A stretch of DNA of 64,000 nt, taken from NCBI GenBank assembly GCA_036365145.1, contig JAEOAD010000052.1, forward strand, positions 11,717,501 to 11,781,500. The letters are read 5' to 3'. Within the stretch, counting starts at the first letter, position 1; each line of letters begins with the position of its first letter. The position numbers were made by a program, and so were the translations under genes. The notes beneath the pieces are model-generated. The model saw only the letters and a program-made list of their open reading frames with translations. It did no database searches and was not told the DNA's origin. Below are positions 1 through 10,880 of this stretch, piece by piece. Source of the stretch: Orientallactaga sibirica. Lineage: Eukaryota; Chordata; Mammalia; Rodentia; Dipodidae.

Positions 1-387
1 CCGACCCCCAAACTGAGGAAACACCAGTGTCCCAGAACCAGAAGGAGCCATGAAGATGGCTAAGTTGTCAGGTGGGGCTAGAAAAGAACAGAGGTGGGTT
101 TCGAGGTCAGGCTCAAGGCCAGAGAAATGCAAACAGAAACAAGCAGCCATGGCGGGGCTGGCGCATTGGTCCTTAGCGGGTCTCAGTCCGTGAGAGGCAC
201 TTGGGGGCCCTTTTCAGAATGTTGATACTCGGTCTCCAGTCAGCTGAAGTGCGTCCTTTCCAAGATTCCCGAGTGCTCTAATGAGCGGCAAGGTGTAAGG
301 ACTGCTGTTCTAGGTAAGTGCTTCTCAGACTTGCACATGCAAGCCATCTGCTTCTGGGATGAGGCCTAAGAGTCTGCATCTGTTTTC

Positions 388-390
<3 letters not shown>

Positions 391-422
<32 letters not shown>
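391..422 (+). repeat. (GT)n microsatellite
   Basis: There are 16 GT dinucleotides, followed by degenerate alternating purine-pyrimidine sequence to about 500. Confidence 0.95.
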
Positions 423-425
<3 letters not shown>

Positions 426-514
426 CACATGCGTGTGCATGTACGTGGTGTGTGCACCTATGTGTGCACGTGTGCTCCTCACGTGCATGTGTGCACAGGA
501 CATTCGGTGTTCTC

Positions 515-667
515 CGTCACTCTTCTACCTTATTTCCCTGAGACAGTCTCTCCTTGAACCTGGAGCTGTGATGTTTTATCAAGACGGGCTGGCCAATGAG
601 CTCCAGGGATCCCCCTGTCTCCACCTCCCTTAGCACTAGGCTTACAGACAACAAATTTTTTAAAAAT

Positions 668-715
<48 letters not shown>

Positions 716-970
716 TGAGAGAAAGAAAGCAGGAGAGAGAATGAGTACCAGGTCCTCCAGTCACTGCAAGTGATTTTGAGATGCATGCACTGCTTTGTGT
801 ATCTGGCTTTATGCAGGTCCTGGGGGATCGAACCTGGGTCCTTTGGTTTTGCAGGCAAATATCTTAAGTGCTAAGCCCTCCCTCCAGCCCCCATGCCTGG
901 CTTTTTATGTTGGTGCTGGGTACTGACTTCTGGTCCTCATTTATTTTTGTGCCAAAAGTGCTCTTCCCCA
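515..970 (-). mobile_element. B4-like SINE, interrupted by a DIP SINE
   Basis: Flanking pieces at about 515-654 ('ggctggccaatgagctccag', 'ctgtctccacctccctta') and 892-970 ('catgcctggctttttatgt', 'ctggtcctcat') match the order of the rodent B4 family in antisense. The piece between them is the DIP insertion. Boundaries are approximate. Confidence 0.55.
655..891 (-). mobile_element. DIP-type SINE, with (TTTA)n tail
   Basis: The antisense copy reads from an A/T-rich (TTTA)n tail at about 667-717 to the head 'ccctccctccagccc' at 891. The B-box-like 'gggggatcgaacctgggtcc' is visible at about 822-841. It seems to split an older B4-like element. Confidence 0.88.
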
Positions 971-1067
971 CCCAAGAGTCTGCATTTCTAACGTGCTTCT
1001 TTCTTGGTAACAACAATGCCAGTGGCCCGCAGGTCACACGCTGAATAGCAAGGACTCAGAGAAATGC

Positions 1068-1250
1068 CTTTCAAAGTCGGGTTCTCCAAACCCATAGGCC
1101 AGCAGCATGAGCATCACTTGGGAACTGGTTAGAACTGCACAATCTCGGATTTCATCCTAAGAGAAAACTCTGGAGGTAAAACCCAGCAGTCTGGCTTAGC
1201 GAGAGCCATAGGCGAGTCTGAAACCTGTTCTTTTAGAGCCACAGAACATG
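1068..1250 (+). mobile_element. MER5A-like hAT DNA transposon relic
   Basis: The stretch includes 'ccagcagcatgagcatcact' then 'tgggaactggttagaa', a fragment close to 'aaactctgg', and 'acccagcagtctg'. It follows the order of the MER5A (hAT-Charlie) consensus as I know it. The copy is diverged. Confidence 0.7.
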
Positions 1251-2664
1251 GGCTTCGCCCCTTGCAGCTTGCTTTTGTGGATCAATACATGCATGAGTCA
1301 CTCCCGCGGAAAGGTTAGGCTTTGAGTGGACTGTTTTGCCCCTGGGGCAGTCCTCATCCTGCATCCCTCTGTCCAGGTGTCACCACTTCTGTCTCTGGCC
1401 TTGTGGAGACTGGCCACACTCATGCCTTTGTCCACAAGGTCCACATCCTGCCACCACCATCCTGGCAACTGACAACCCTTCTACTAAGAAGCTCTCGTAG
1501 CAGAGCCACTCCTGACCCCGGGGCCTGGACCTCCAGTAGCTTCCTGGCTCATTCGCTGCATTCAACTCCATGGATAAAGGCTTTGCTCTCACTGAGCCCC
1601 TTTGAATTCCCATCCTTGCTTGCAGCAGGAGCTCCTGCCAGCTCCGGCATCAGTCGCTCTCTAGGGTGAGGAGCAGGTTGAGTATCTACTAGCGCACTTC
1701 TATGAGATGAGAATTCAATAACTGTGTGCTGAATAAATGAAAGTGAGAGACAGGTTGAAAAGTCCATTGACCACTCTCTTCCTCCTCCCTCCCATGCAGA
1801 GAGGAGAAGAGGAGCTTCAAGAAACCCCTTCTCATTATTCTTCGCCCCTCAGGGGCCTCATAGGAGGGATGGAGGGAGCAGACACAAAGTTAAAGGAAAA
1901 AGCCTTTTCCCCTTAAAGAGTCCTCATTACTGCTAAAGGAAGAGGGAAGAAATGGCATGTGGGAGGGGTCTGGGCTTATTAAATTTGCTTCCAATTTTCT
2001 TACCACAGTAATTGGATTCTGATTTATGGGATGCGTTTGGACAGTGCCTCAAACAGAGAACTATTAGCTGAGCACTAGAGCAAGAGCTGCCAAGAGGGTG
2101 GTGTTGGGGCCAGCTGCCCATGAATCTGGAGAGGGCACGTGATGGAGAGCAGTGGCGGGGTGGGGGGACAGGAAGGCCATCTTCCCCCTTCAAGCCACTG
2201 TGCTGATGAATCGCCAAAGTCACTGGCACCCTCCTGGCATTAGGAGGTAATAGGAGCCCAGAGGCTTCATTTCTCTGTACAGACTAGAGTGCGGTGACCA
2301 TTTTCCTGTAGGTTCTGTGTTCCAAGGAGTCGATGGCACGCCGTGGGTGCCAGTCTGGCTTACCTGAGGTGAGGAATGAAGGAAGATACTACTGGAGGAG
2401 GTTTTGAATTTCCCTTTCCTACAATGAAGAGGCTCTGTGGAGTGGGCAAGGATGATACCACAGCCAGCATGGTGCAGAGTTCAGATGGATGCCTCACGCA
2501 TTCACTGGGCGAGGTTAGCAACCGTCCCTCGCCCACTCCACCCCGTGTCCTCATGCATGCATCTTGCACAGCCTTTTGACACGCACGCCTCTGCTCAGGC
2601 CAGGAGGAGGGACGAGGGGTCCCAAGTGGCACATCCTGGCTCTTCTCTTTGCTTCATCTTCTTT

Positions 2665-2966
2665 ATAAAGTAGGATGTTGGGCTGGAGAGATGGCTTAGC
2701 GGTTAAGGCGCCTGTCTGCTAAGCCTAAGAACCCGGTTCCAATCTCCAGGTCCCACGTTTAGCCAGATGCAAAGTGACGCAAGGGTGCAATGCTGCACTT
2801 GCCCACAAGGGGGCGCACGCATCTGGATTTCATTCACAGCAGCTGAGAGGCTGCTGGCGCATCCATCTCTATCTGTCTCCCTCTCCCTGTCTGTCTCTCT
2901 CTGTGTCTCTCTCCAAAAATAAATAAAATAATTAAAAAAATTAAAAAAAAATAAAGTAGGATGTTG
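2665..2966 (+). mobile_element. DIP-type SINE with perfect 16-bp target duplications
   Basis: The element at 2681-2950 starts 'ggctggagagatggctta', has an A-box-like tggcttagcgg, the 'agccagatgca' block, a CT-rich region and an A-rich tail. It is flanked by exact copies of ataaagtaggatgttg at 2665-2680 and 2951-2966. This is a complete, fairly young insertion, and it fixes the ends of the family. Confidence 0.95.
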
Positions 2967-4398
2967 GTCTGGAAAACCCCACTGGTGCTTTACCATTTCA
3001 TGAGTCACCACATGCTTGCGGGTTGTGTGACCACTGTCGTTGGTCTTTTGGTTTAGATACGTGTCCCAGAGTCCTTGCCCACCTCCGCTGAGCAGAACAA
3101 TGAGCACCCTCATTCCAGTGTTCCTCCCTCGGCCTGGAGTTCTGTTATCACCAATGAGAGCCTCGGTTTCCAGGTCACTACCTGGGGCAATAATGAATAA
3201 GACACGGCTACTTATGTAACACAGGGAGGAGGAGGAGGAGTCCGTCGTTTCCCATGCAGAAAAGGCAGCTCTAGCTGGGGTGAGTGAGTCCAAGAATACT
3301 TCCCAGAGCTTTTCTGTTCATAAAGCACTGACCAGTCCAGCCAATAATCCTTGTTTTCCAGGCTGTCCCGCCTCGACCCTGTCACCACATTGCAGTGACA
3401 ACAGCTGGATTCGTCATTATCCCAGTAGCACATGAAATACATGGTAAACAAGAAGCCATCAAAGGGAAACACACCCCTCAAGTTGGAAAGGGCGATTGCG
3501 ATAGAGATATGTAGTTTTGCTGTTGCCTAGCAATGCCTATTATGGGGTTGCTTGTGTTGTAGGGGAGCAGGTGGCAGGGTGGGCTGCACAGAGTTACAAC
3601 TGGGGTCCCCTCCCTGGCCTGGCTGGTCTGATCACTCCCCTCCAGCACATTCTCCCAGCCTCTTGACCAGTGCAGTGCTAAATGGTTGGAACAGTGGGAC
3701 ACCCATCACTTGCCTGGAGGGAAAATTCCACATTTGGATACATCTCACCAGGAAGACATTTTTCCTTTACTGCTTTTCATCCTGGGAAATGAAGGGGCAG
3801 CGGCCCGGTCTCTGCGCGCCGCTCTCCCTCCTTGTATTTACTCGGTTGGAGTAGCCGCCAAAGACCATCATCATTTCTCTCCTTGTGCTCGTCACTTAGT
3901 GGTAATAGGATAAAAATCTTCACGGCGGGAACGACTAGGCGTAAAAAATGTTCATATTCCCTCAGAGTCAAGGCTATTCCACTAGCTCAGCACAGTGGCA
4001 GTGATTCTGCACCAAGGCTGAGGGGAGGGGAGGGGAGCCCATCACAGACACTTAGCAACTTATCCCTTCTGCTACTTTCTTGTGCCACCTGTGCACTATT
4101 TTTCAATACAGGATGTGAGCCCATTGATGGTGGCTCTGGGTACACGTCACTCTGAACATCCCAGGGTCCAGGTTACTCGGGCAAAAGGAAGGGATGGGGA
4201 AAGGAGATTCAGAATATCCTGGAAGTGAGTTTGTGGTAGAATTCAGTCACCCAACCTAGCCTCCTATATTTGCACCAACACCAACTGTGCTGTGATGGTT
4301 AAACTTCATGATCAGCTTCACTGGATTTGAAATCACCTAGGAGACATGTCTCTGGGTATGTCTGTGAGGGTGTTTACAGAGAGGCTTAAGTGAGAGAA

Positions 4399-4636
4399 GG
4401 AAGACTCATCTTTATTTTTAGAGAGATGGAGAAAGAATTGGCGCACCAGGGCCTCAGCCCCTGCAACCAAAATCCAGATGTTTGTGCCACCTAGTGGGCA
4501 TGTGCAACCTTGCACTTGCCTCACCTTTGTGCATCTGGCTTATGTGGGATCTGGAGAGTTGAACATGTGTCCTTAGGCTTCTCAGACAAGTGCTTTAACT
4601 GCTAAGCCATCTTTCCATCCTGGGAAGACCCATCTT
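4399..4636 (-). mobile_element. DIP-type SINE with target duplications
   Basis: The antisense element ends in 'aactgctaagccatctttcc'. It is flanked by ggaagactcatctt (4399-4412) and ggaagacccatctt (4623-4636), a 14-bp duplication with one mismatch. Confidence 0.88.
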
Positions 4637-4690
4637 GAATGGGGGCCATTGCATGGGCTGGATCTTACACTGAATAAAAAGAGAAGGAAA

Positions 4691-4993
4691 AGCCAGGTGT
4701 GGTGATCCATACCCCATAATCCCAGCAATTAAGAGATGGAGGCAGGAAGATCAATCCAGGTTAATCTGCAGCTACCTAGAGACTGACCTGGGTATATGAA
4801 ACCCTGCTGAGAACACATAACAGATAAGTGAAAGCCAGGCGTGGTGGTGCATACCTGTAATCCCAGCACTCGGCACTTGGGGGGCAGAGGTAGGAGGATC
4901 ACTATGAGTTCGAGGCCACCGTGAGACTACATAGTGAATTCCAGGACAGCCTGAGCTACAGTGAGACCCTACCTTGAAAAACAAAAAAAAAAA
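4691..4993 (+). mobile_element. Two tandem B1 SINEs
   Basis: The first, diverged unit begins 'agccaggtgtggtg' at 4691. A second, better preserved unit begins 'agccaggcgtggtgg' at about 4833 with 'taatcccagcactcgg' and ends in 'gtgagaccctaccttg' and an A-rich tail to about 5050. Both are 7SL-derived B1 elements. Confidence 0.85.
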
Positions 4994-6247
4994 GAAAAAG
5001 AAAAAGAAGACAAATAAATGAATAAAAGTTAAATAAATAAATAAATATAAATGGATAAGCACCTGCTTTCTGATTCTTGTTTCATGGAGATGTGAGAAGG
5101 TGAGGCGTCCCTGCTAAAAACCACTTCCGCTGCCTTCCCTGCTCTGAGGGACTGTACGATGTGAGCCAGCACAGCCCCTTCCTTCCTTAAGTCGCTTCTT
5201 GTTATGGTGATGGAATGTTCACTAGTACAAGGGCCTCAGGATGGATTTTGTCTAGGTGAGAGGGAAAGGCTGGCCATAGGGCCTGGGCTAACTTCTCCCT
5301 CTTGATCAGGATTCCTTTACATTCCTGGTCTCCTGATTCCTTGAAACCTGAGCTAGCAGTCTGTCCCACCCCCCACCCCCACCCCACCTCCAGCCACCAC
5401 TTGCTCTGAGTTTCAGGGAGAATTCCCAGAGGAGCAATTCCGTCGTCTTCAAAAGGGAATCAGGCAATAATACTTGCTGATAAGAATTCATCTGAATCAA
5501 CGGTCTTAGCTGATTTGTTTTCTCATACCTGGCTTCCCAGCAAATTCCACCAAATTGGGCCAGGCGTTGTGCATGTCATTCATTTGATGGTAATGTATGC
5601 ATTCATTCAACCAACCCATTTGCTTGTTGAACGTTTTCCACATGTCAAGATTTGGGTTATGAATTGGTCCCACCCCCGAGGATCTTGTGGTCTGGTGGGA
5701 GAAATCTACATGGGTCCAAAGTAGGGGGTTGCCAAACGAGGCCAGGTAGCACTGGTGCCCCCCGCCCCCCAAGGAGAAAGCAGTGCCAAGCTCATCTTAG
5801 GCTGAACTGGTGTCCAAGTCACAAGAGGAACTTGCTGTGAAATCTTGGTTTCACATAGAAACCAGAATCTTCGGGGTGAAACCAGGGTCTTCACAGCTGG
5901 ACAGTTTGTCAGTAGATGAGATGGGGGGAGGAATGGTGTGAAGCAGACACTGGTTCTGATGTGAAGGAACTGGCGAGGAAATGGAAGAGGGGCTTGTCTT
6001 TCATCCCCAAACCAACTACCCAGTTTCAGGCTGAGTACCAGAGCAGGGTGTAGGGACCTGGGCTCAACAGCACAGGGATCCACACACTTAGGTGAAGAGT
6101 CCCAGGCTCAGAATGGTTAAGAGGACCTTGGACACAAGGTCGCACCCTTAATCAATGCTTGGCTGAAACTCAAAATCAGGTTTGAAGGTTTTAAGCCCAT
6201 GTACAGGTTTTCATTCTGTTACTAATGTTAACTCCTAGGCCCAAGTT

Positions 6248-6251
<4 letters not shown>

Positions 6252-6284
<33 letters not shown>

Positions 6285-6291
6285 CGTGCGT
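6252..6291 (+). repeat. (GT)n and (GTGC)n microsatellite
   Basis: A GT run passes into cgtgcgtgcgtg. It is a simple repeat with no other signal. Confidence 0.93.
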
Positions 6292-7377
6292 GGCGCTCGC
6301 ATGTGTGTGTGACTGTGCTTTAGGAGGAGGAGTTGAAATGTGCAATCTTGGTTTCCCAGCTAAGACAGTTTAACCATTATATTTAGCCTGGACAGGAGGT
6401 ACAAAAACAGCTATGTCATCATCTGATGCAATAAAAAGTGCCATCTGGTGTTTGGTCGCCTGGGCCACATCATAATGGGCAGGTGACCAGAGAAGCGCCT
6501 GTGTGGCTTTGGATGGCCTGGGTTCTGGAGGTAGACCCCCCTGTCTCCTCCCTGGAGTTTCCTCTGGCGTTTGCACCATCTAAGGAATGAGGCAAAGCAA
6601 AGAAATGTGGAAAGAGACGCGGACATGTGTTCAGTGCCAGGATGGGAAACTGATTTGGATTAGTTACTTTCCGTGAGGAATTCAGACAACAAATTACCGA
6701 GTAAAAGGGAGATGATATCAGTAAAAGCCTGATGTACAAACTCAAACTTTTTCCTCATGGAAACGGCCTCTTCCCAAGAGCAAATCATCTTGGTTGGTGA
6801 GTGGGAACTTCCTTATTGCCCTCCTGCAGCCGCTGGCACCACCCCTCCTTTTGGGCCACTTTGGATGGAAGGCACCTTATTTGAAGCCAGCCTATAAGCT
6901 CTGGGTTTCCGTAACACCAAGGAGAATGAGCTGTTTCCTGTATTTTGAACTGTCTTTATTAAAGAATTGGTTTCCAGATGCATACTTTTTAATGTCAGAG
7001 GAGGAGGGCTGAGGGGTCTGTCTGCATGCTATACTCTGCACTGCTCATTCTCTAGGGTGGAGGAGGCAGCCTTGCTGAGCTTGACTCGCTCTCGTCCCTT
7101 TCATGGGCTTCATCACGTTCTTCCAGTTCCATGGCTCCTGAAATCTTCCCACACAGCCAAACTCTGCCTAGGGACTAGAATTTTTCATCTTTGCTTAAGT
7201 AACTTTTGTACTGAAGTCTAACATACATATGGAAAATCCACGCTTGCTAAGTGTGCTGCTCAGAGAATGTCTCAGGAAGGAGCGTGCTTGTGTTCCCGTG
7301 TCAAGTAGAGCGTGGTCTGCTCTTAGGAGCCCTCTTGTGCTAGGCCCTGCCAGTGCTCCATGAGGTAAATCATCCTG

Positions 7378-7590
7378 GGGGCTGGAGAGATGGCTCAGTG
7401 GTTAAAGGCACTTGCTTGCAAAGCCTGACGGTCTGGGTTCAATTCCCCAGTACCCATGTAAAGCCAGATGCACAAAGGAGCCATGTGTCTGGAGTTTGTT
7501 TGTAGTGGCACAAGACCCTTGGCATGTCCATACTCACATTCACTCTCTCTCTTTCTCTCTGTATCTCAAATAAATAAAAATATTTTAAAA
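7378..7590 (+). mobile_element. DIP-type SINE
   Basis: The head 'ggctggagagatggctcagt' at 7380 is followed by 'agccagatgcacaaagg', a CTCT region and an 'aataaataaaaa' tail. aaatcatcct before it and aaatccatcct after it are a likely target duplication with one indel. Confidence 0.88.
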
Positions 7591-8897
7591 ATCCATCCTA
7601 GCTTCAAATGTCAGAGGTTAACATTGCTTGTTTTTTTGAACTTTATATAAATGAAATCATATACTGTGTACTCATGTGTGTCTGGGTGAGTTTGAGTGAC
7701 AATTTGGGGCACGATTTTCTATTCTAATTCCTATATTGCACGTCTATATTGTATGAATACATTACCATTTATATATCTATTCAACTATTGGTGCTTATTG
7801 TGGAATTTTCTGGTTTGGGGTTCTTATAACCAGAGTTCCTCTGACTAATGTTACTCTTTTGGCAAAAATACATATGAATTTCTATGTGGCGTCTATGCCA
7901 GAAGGTTTTGTGCATATAGTCCTGCATTTATTCATTTTCATTTTTAAATTTTTATTTTATAAAAGGTTATACTCTTTTATTCCCCTCATCCCTGCTCCCT
8001 TGGGGGCCCTCCTCAGTGGGGGTATGGTAGTCACTGTGGGGTCACATGGGTCTCATCCGTTTCTGAGGGAGACGGCAGGCGGGGTGGGGGTGGGGAACAT
8101 GCCTCAGGGTCTTCCTACCCACTCTGAAATGTTCCCTCTACCTTGTGAGCTTGTTATAGATCTGCTCTGGTGTTGAGTTCTCTGTAGCCTCTGGGTTTCT
8201 GCTCTGATAGGTTTTGATTGGCTATGGTGTCTGTCCGTCACCCTGGAGCTGGCTGTCAGGCTAGCAGTGGGTGCAGCACGCGTGTTGCTGCCTCCTCCAT
8301 GATCTCTCCTGAGCTCTGACAGATGTGGCAGAAGTGGCCCAGCAAGTTGCACGGTGGGTAGTTGGCTGTCTTTCTTTTCTGGTATCTGTGGGTTTTGGAT
8401 CTCCTCTGTCACCTGTAAGATTAAAGATTTTTCCAACCACGAATGAAAGCAGCTTGAGTTAAAGGGGATGTGGGTAGGTACTTGAGAGACTTTTTGGTAT
8501 GCAAACCCACTCTTTTATCCAGAGAGCAGTGGGGGCTTCTCTCTGGAGTCTTGAGTTTGTCCCTGGGATTCTGACTTGATTCCTGGTACCAGATATGAGT
8601 TCTCTCCCACTAAGTGGATTCATGTCCAATCACAGAACAGATGGTTACCCACAGAGGCCGTGGCCACTCTTGCACAAGTGTCTACTTCTTGCCTGGCTCG
8701 TTGACGTCGTAGTTTGCAAGGTCCCTTCATAGCTCACAAGCTCACAGGATCGCACTGTCCCACTGTCCACATTTAATGAAGTGATTGTGTCAGAATTCCA
8801 GTAGCTCCATTGCTATTACCCATCACTTGCGATTGTGTGCCTTTCCCATTTTAGCCTTTCTGGAGGCTGAGTAGTGGTAGAGGCCGGGTGGTGGTGG

Positions 8898-9079
8898 CTT
8901 TCTTTTCTTTGCCCTTCCTTCCTTTCTTCCTTCCTTCCTTCCTTCCTTCCTTCCTTCCTTCCTTCCTTTTCCCTTCCTTCCTTTCTCCCTTCCTTCCTTT
9001 TCTTCCTTCCTTCCTTTCTCCCTTCCTTCCTTCTTTTCTCCCTTCCTTCCTTCCTTTTTGCTTTTTCTTTTTGTTTTTT
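8898..9079 (+). repeat. (CCTT)n polypyrimidine tract
   Basis: About 180 bp consist almost only of C and T on the + strand, with cctt, cccttcc and ctttct variants. This mirror-like purine/pyrimidine strand bias can form triplex DNA. Confidence 0.93.
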
Positions 9080-9262
9080 TGAGGCAGGGTCTCACTGTAG
9101 CCCAGGCTGACCTGGAATTCACTCTGTAGTCTCAGGATGACCTCGAATCTTTCTTTTTTTGAGACAGGGTCTCATGTAGACCAGGCTGGCATGGAACTGC
9201 TGATCATCCTGCCTCTACCTCTTGAGTGCTGGGATTATAGCTGTGCACCATAACACTGGGGG
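9080..9262 (-). mobile_element. Two partial B1 SINEs, antisense
   Basis: 'gaggcagggtctcactgtag' with 'cctggaattcactctgtag' (9081-9149) is a truncated antisense B1. It is followed by a second starting 'gagacagggtctcatgtaga' and ending 'ttgagtgctgggattatag'. Confidence 0.82.
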
Positions 9263-9345
9263 CATTGTGTTTAATATCTGCCTCTCCCAGTGACCCATGA
9301 AGTTGAGCATCTTTTTTTACGTCCATTGACCATTTAGATGCTATA

Positions 9346-9690
9346 GCACTTGTCTTCTCATTGCTAGGACAAAACACCCAACCAGACGCAGCTTATGGGA
9401 GGAAAGGGTTTATTTCAGCTCAGCGTCTTGAGGGGCGGTTTCATCATGGCAAGAGAAGCACAGCAAGAACACAGAGGGCTTCGCGTCTGGTCACATCAAC
9501 TGTGCAGAAACAGAGTGAGCTAGACAGCTAGCACTGGACTATAAAGCAAGCCTGCCCTCAGTGACAACCTCGTCCAGCAAGGTTCCACCTCCCAGAGGCC
9601 CCACAATTTTCCCAAACTGCCACAAGCTAGGGACCAAATATTCACAATGCATGAGCCTGTGGGGGACATTTCATTCAAACTACCCCTTTG
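9346..9690 (-). mobile_element. ERVL-MaLR LTR relic (ORR1/MT-like), antisense
   Basis: 'ttgctaggacaaaacaccca' leads into 'gggaggaaagggtttattt' and 'catcatggcaag', ending 'catttcattcaaactaccc'. This is the reverse complement of a rodent MaLR LTR 3' end, as shown by the sense copy at 49440-49799. It is one of several copies in the window, with no coding capacity. Confidence 0.75.
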
Positions 9691-9899
9691 CTATCTGCCT
9701 GTGCCTGTGAGCAAGAAGCAAGCCCCAGGCTAGGCTCTTTACCCTTCCTCAGCAACCTGTTTCCCTCCTGGTTATCTGTCAGCATTGTGTCTAACATTTT
9801 GAGGCAGCGTCATAAAATAAGGAGAGAAATAACTAGGCTGAGCATGAGAACACGTGGTTCCCAAGACAATGTCCATAAGCCCTTTAGCTCCCCTCACTG

Positions 9900-10047
9900 T
9901 CTATTTCTGTATATGCACCGTGAGTACATAAGTCCGAGGTGGGTAGTAAAGTCACATCCAGCTCTGTCTGTGGTCTATTTCTGTATATGCACTGTGAGTA
10001 CATAAGTCCGAGGTGGGTAGTAAAGTCACATCCAGCTCTGTCTGTGG
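9900..10047 (+). repeat. Perfectly abutting 74-bp tandem duplication
   Basis: Unit 1 (9900-9973) and unit 2 (9974-10047) both begin 'tctatttctgtatatgca' and end 'cagctctgtctgtgg'. I see one difference, accgtgag versus actgtgag. The near identity implies a recent event. Confidence 0.96.
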
Positions 10048-10739
10048 GTTATACACACTTCTGCCAGTAACACTGTGAAGGAACTGACTTAAGCTGTTTC
10101 CAGAAACATGACGCCCTCCTGCTCAGCAGCCTCTCCCTCCCCCAGTGCCCTGGATTAATCCTTCCCCTCACACAGTCCTTTCATAACAAGACTCAAGGGC
10201 CCTCCAGAACCATTAGCACTATCCTTTTATATTGCCACCTTGTCCGGTTCCTCTGGGCAGCCTTCCCCACTCATCACATTTTTCACACCCTGGAGACCAG
10301 ACCCCTCCCAACCTGAGACCCAAGCCTGGGCTGATTGGACCTGCCTTTTCACTTATCTGAACACCTGGGATCTATTAACACAATAGCATCAGGACCTTTT
10401 GCTACTGGAGCTGGCACAACTCCTGGGTAGCAGCAGCTTGGTATCACTTAGCAGTCACCTGCCTGCATCTTTGTATGTAGAACAGGGAATGGGAACCTGC
10501 AGGCTTCCCCCTTTCACACCCAGGGCACTGCTGTGTGCCCGTTAGCACTCCCCTTAGTGCTTTAAAGAATGATTGGCTGCTGTAACACAGAAGAAACAGG
10601 GCCAGAATTGCTTGAAGAAATCCTAGGATACTTAAGGCTAGGGCTAGGGTATCCTGAAACCATTTCTAAATAAAAGGAATGACGCTCCAAGGCCTTACAA
10701 CAAGGCTATGTGTGCCCTGTATTTACATGGTACTTCACA

Positions 10740-10880
10740 AAGTCTCTCTCATGTGATGCCCTCAGGGATCGTGGATGAAAGGATCATGAGCATTTCAGGA
10801 AAGGAAACTGAGGCCCAGGCAAGGGATGTGGTAGACTGACTCAGTGTGAGATCTCCTAGCTGTGTGACATTTGAAATACA
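10740..10880 (-). mobile_element. MIR-like SINE relic
   Basis: 'aggaaaggaaactgaggccc' and 'agctgtgtgacatttg' resemble the antisense MIR 3' half. It is a diverged, tentative call. Confidence 0.45.

Larger units (their letters stand above)
7640..9345 (-). mobile_element. Old L1 fragments, antisense, interrupted
   Basis: Pieces at about 7640-7870, 8750-8885 and 9270-9345 follow the order of an antisense mammalian L1 3' end. For instance, 'gaagttgagcatcttttttt' with 'attgaccattta' at about 9299-9336 matches a well-known ORF2-end segment. 7930-8750 looks like a different, perhaps younger L1 3' UTR. The CCTT tract and B1 pieces are later insertions. Boundaries and subfamilies are uncertain. Confidence 0.45.

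Noticed and set aside
2703..3293. Minus-strand open frame of 196 codons
   Set aside because: Much of it is a SINE read in antisense (2681-2950), giving an Arg/Glu/Thr-rich artefact from the CT region.
8823..9122. Lys/Glu/Gly-rich and Ser/Phe/Pro-rich frames
   Set aside because: They are translations of the CCTT tract.
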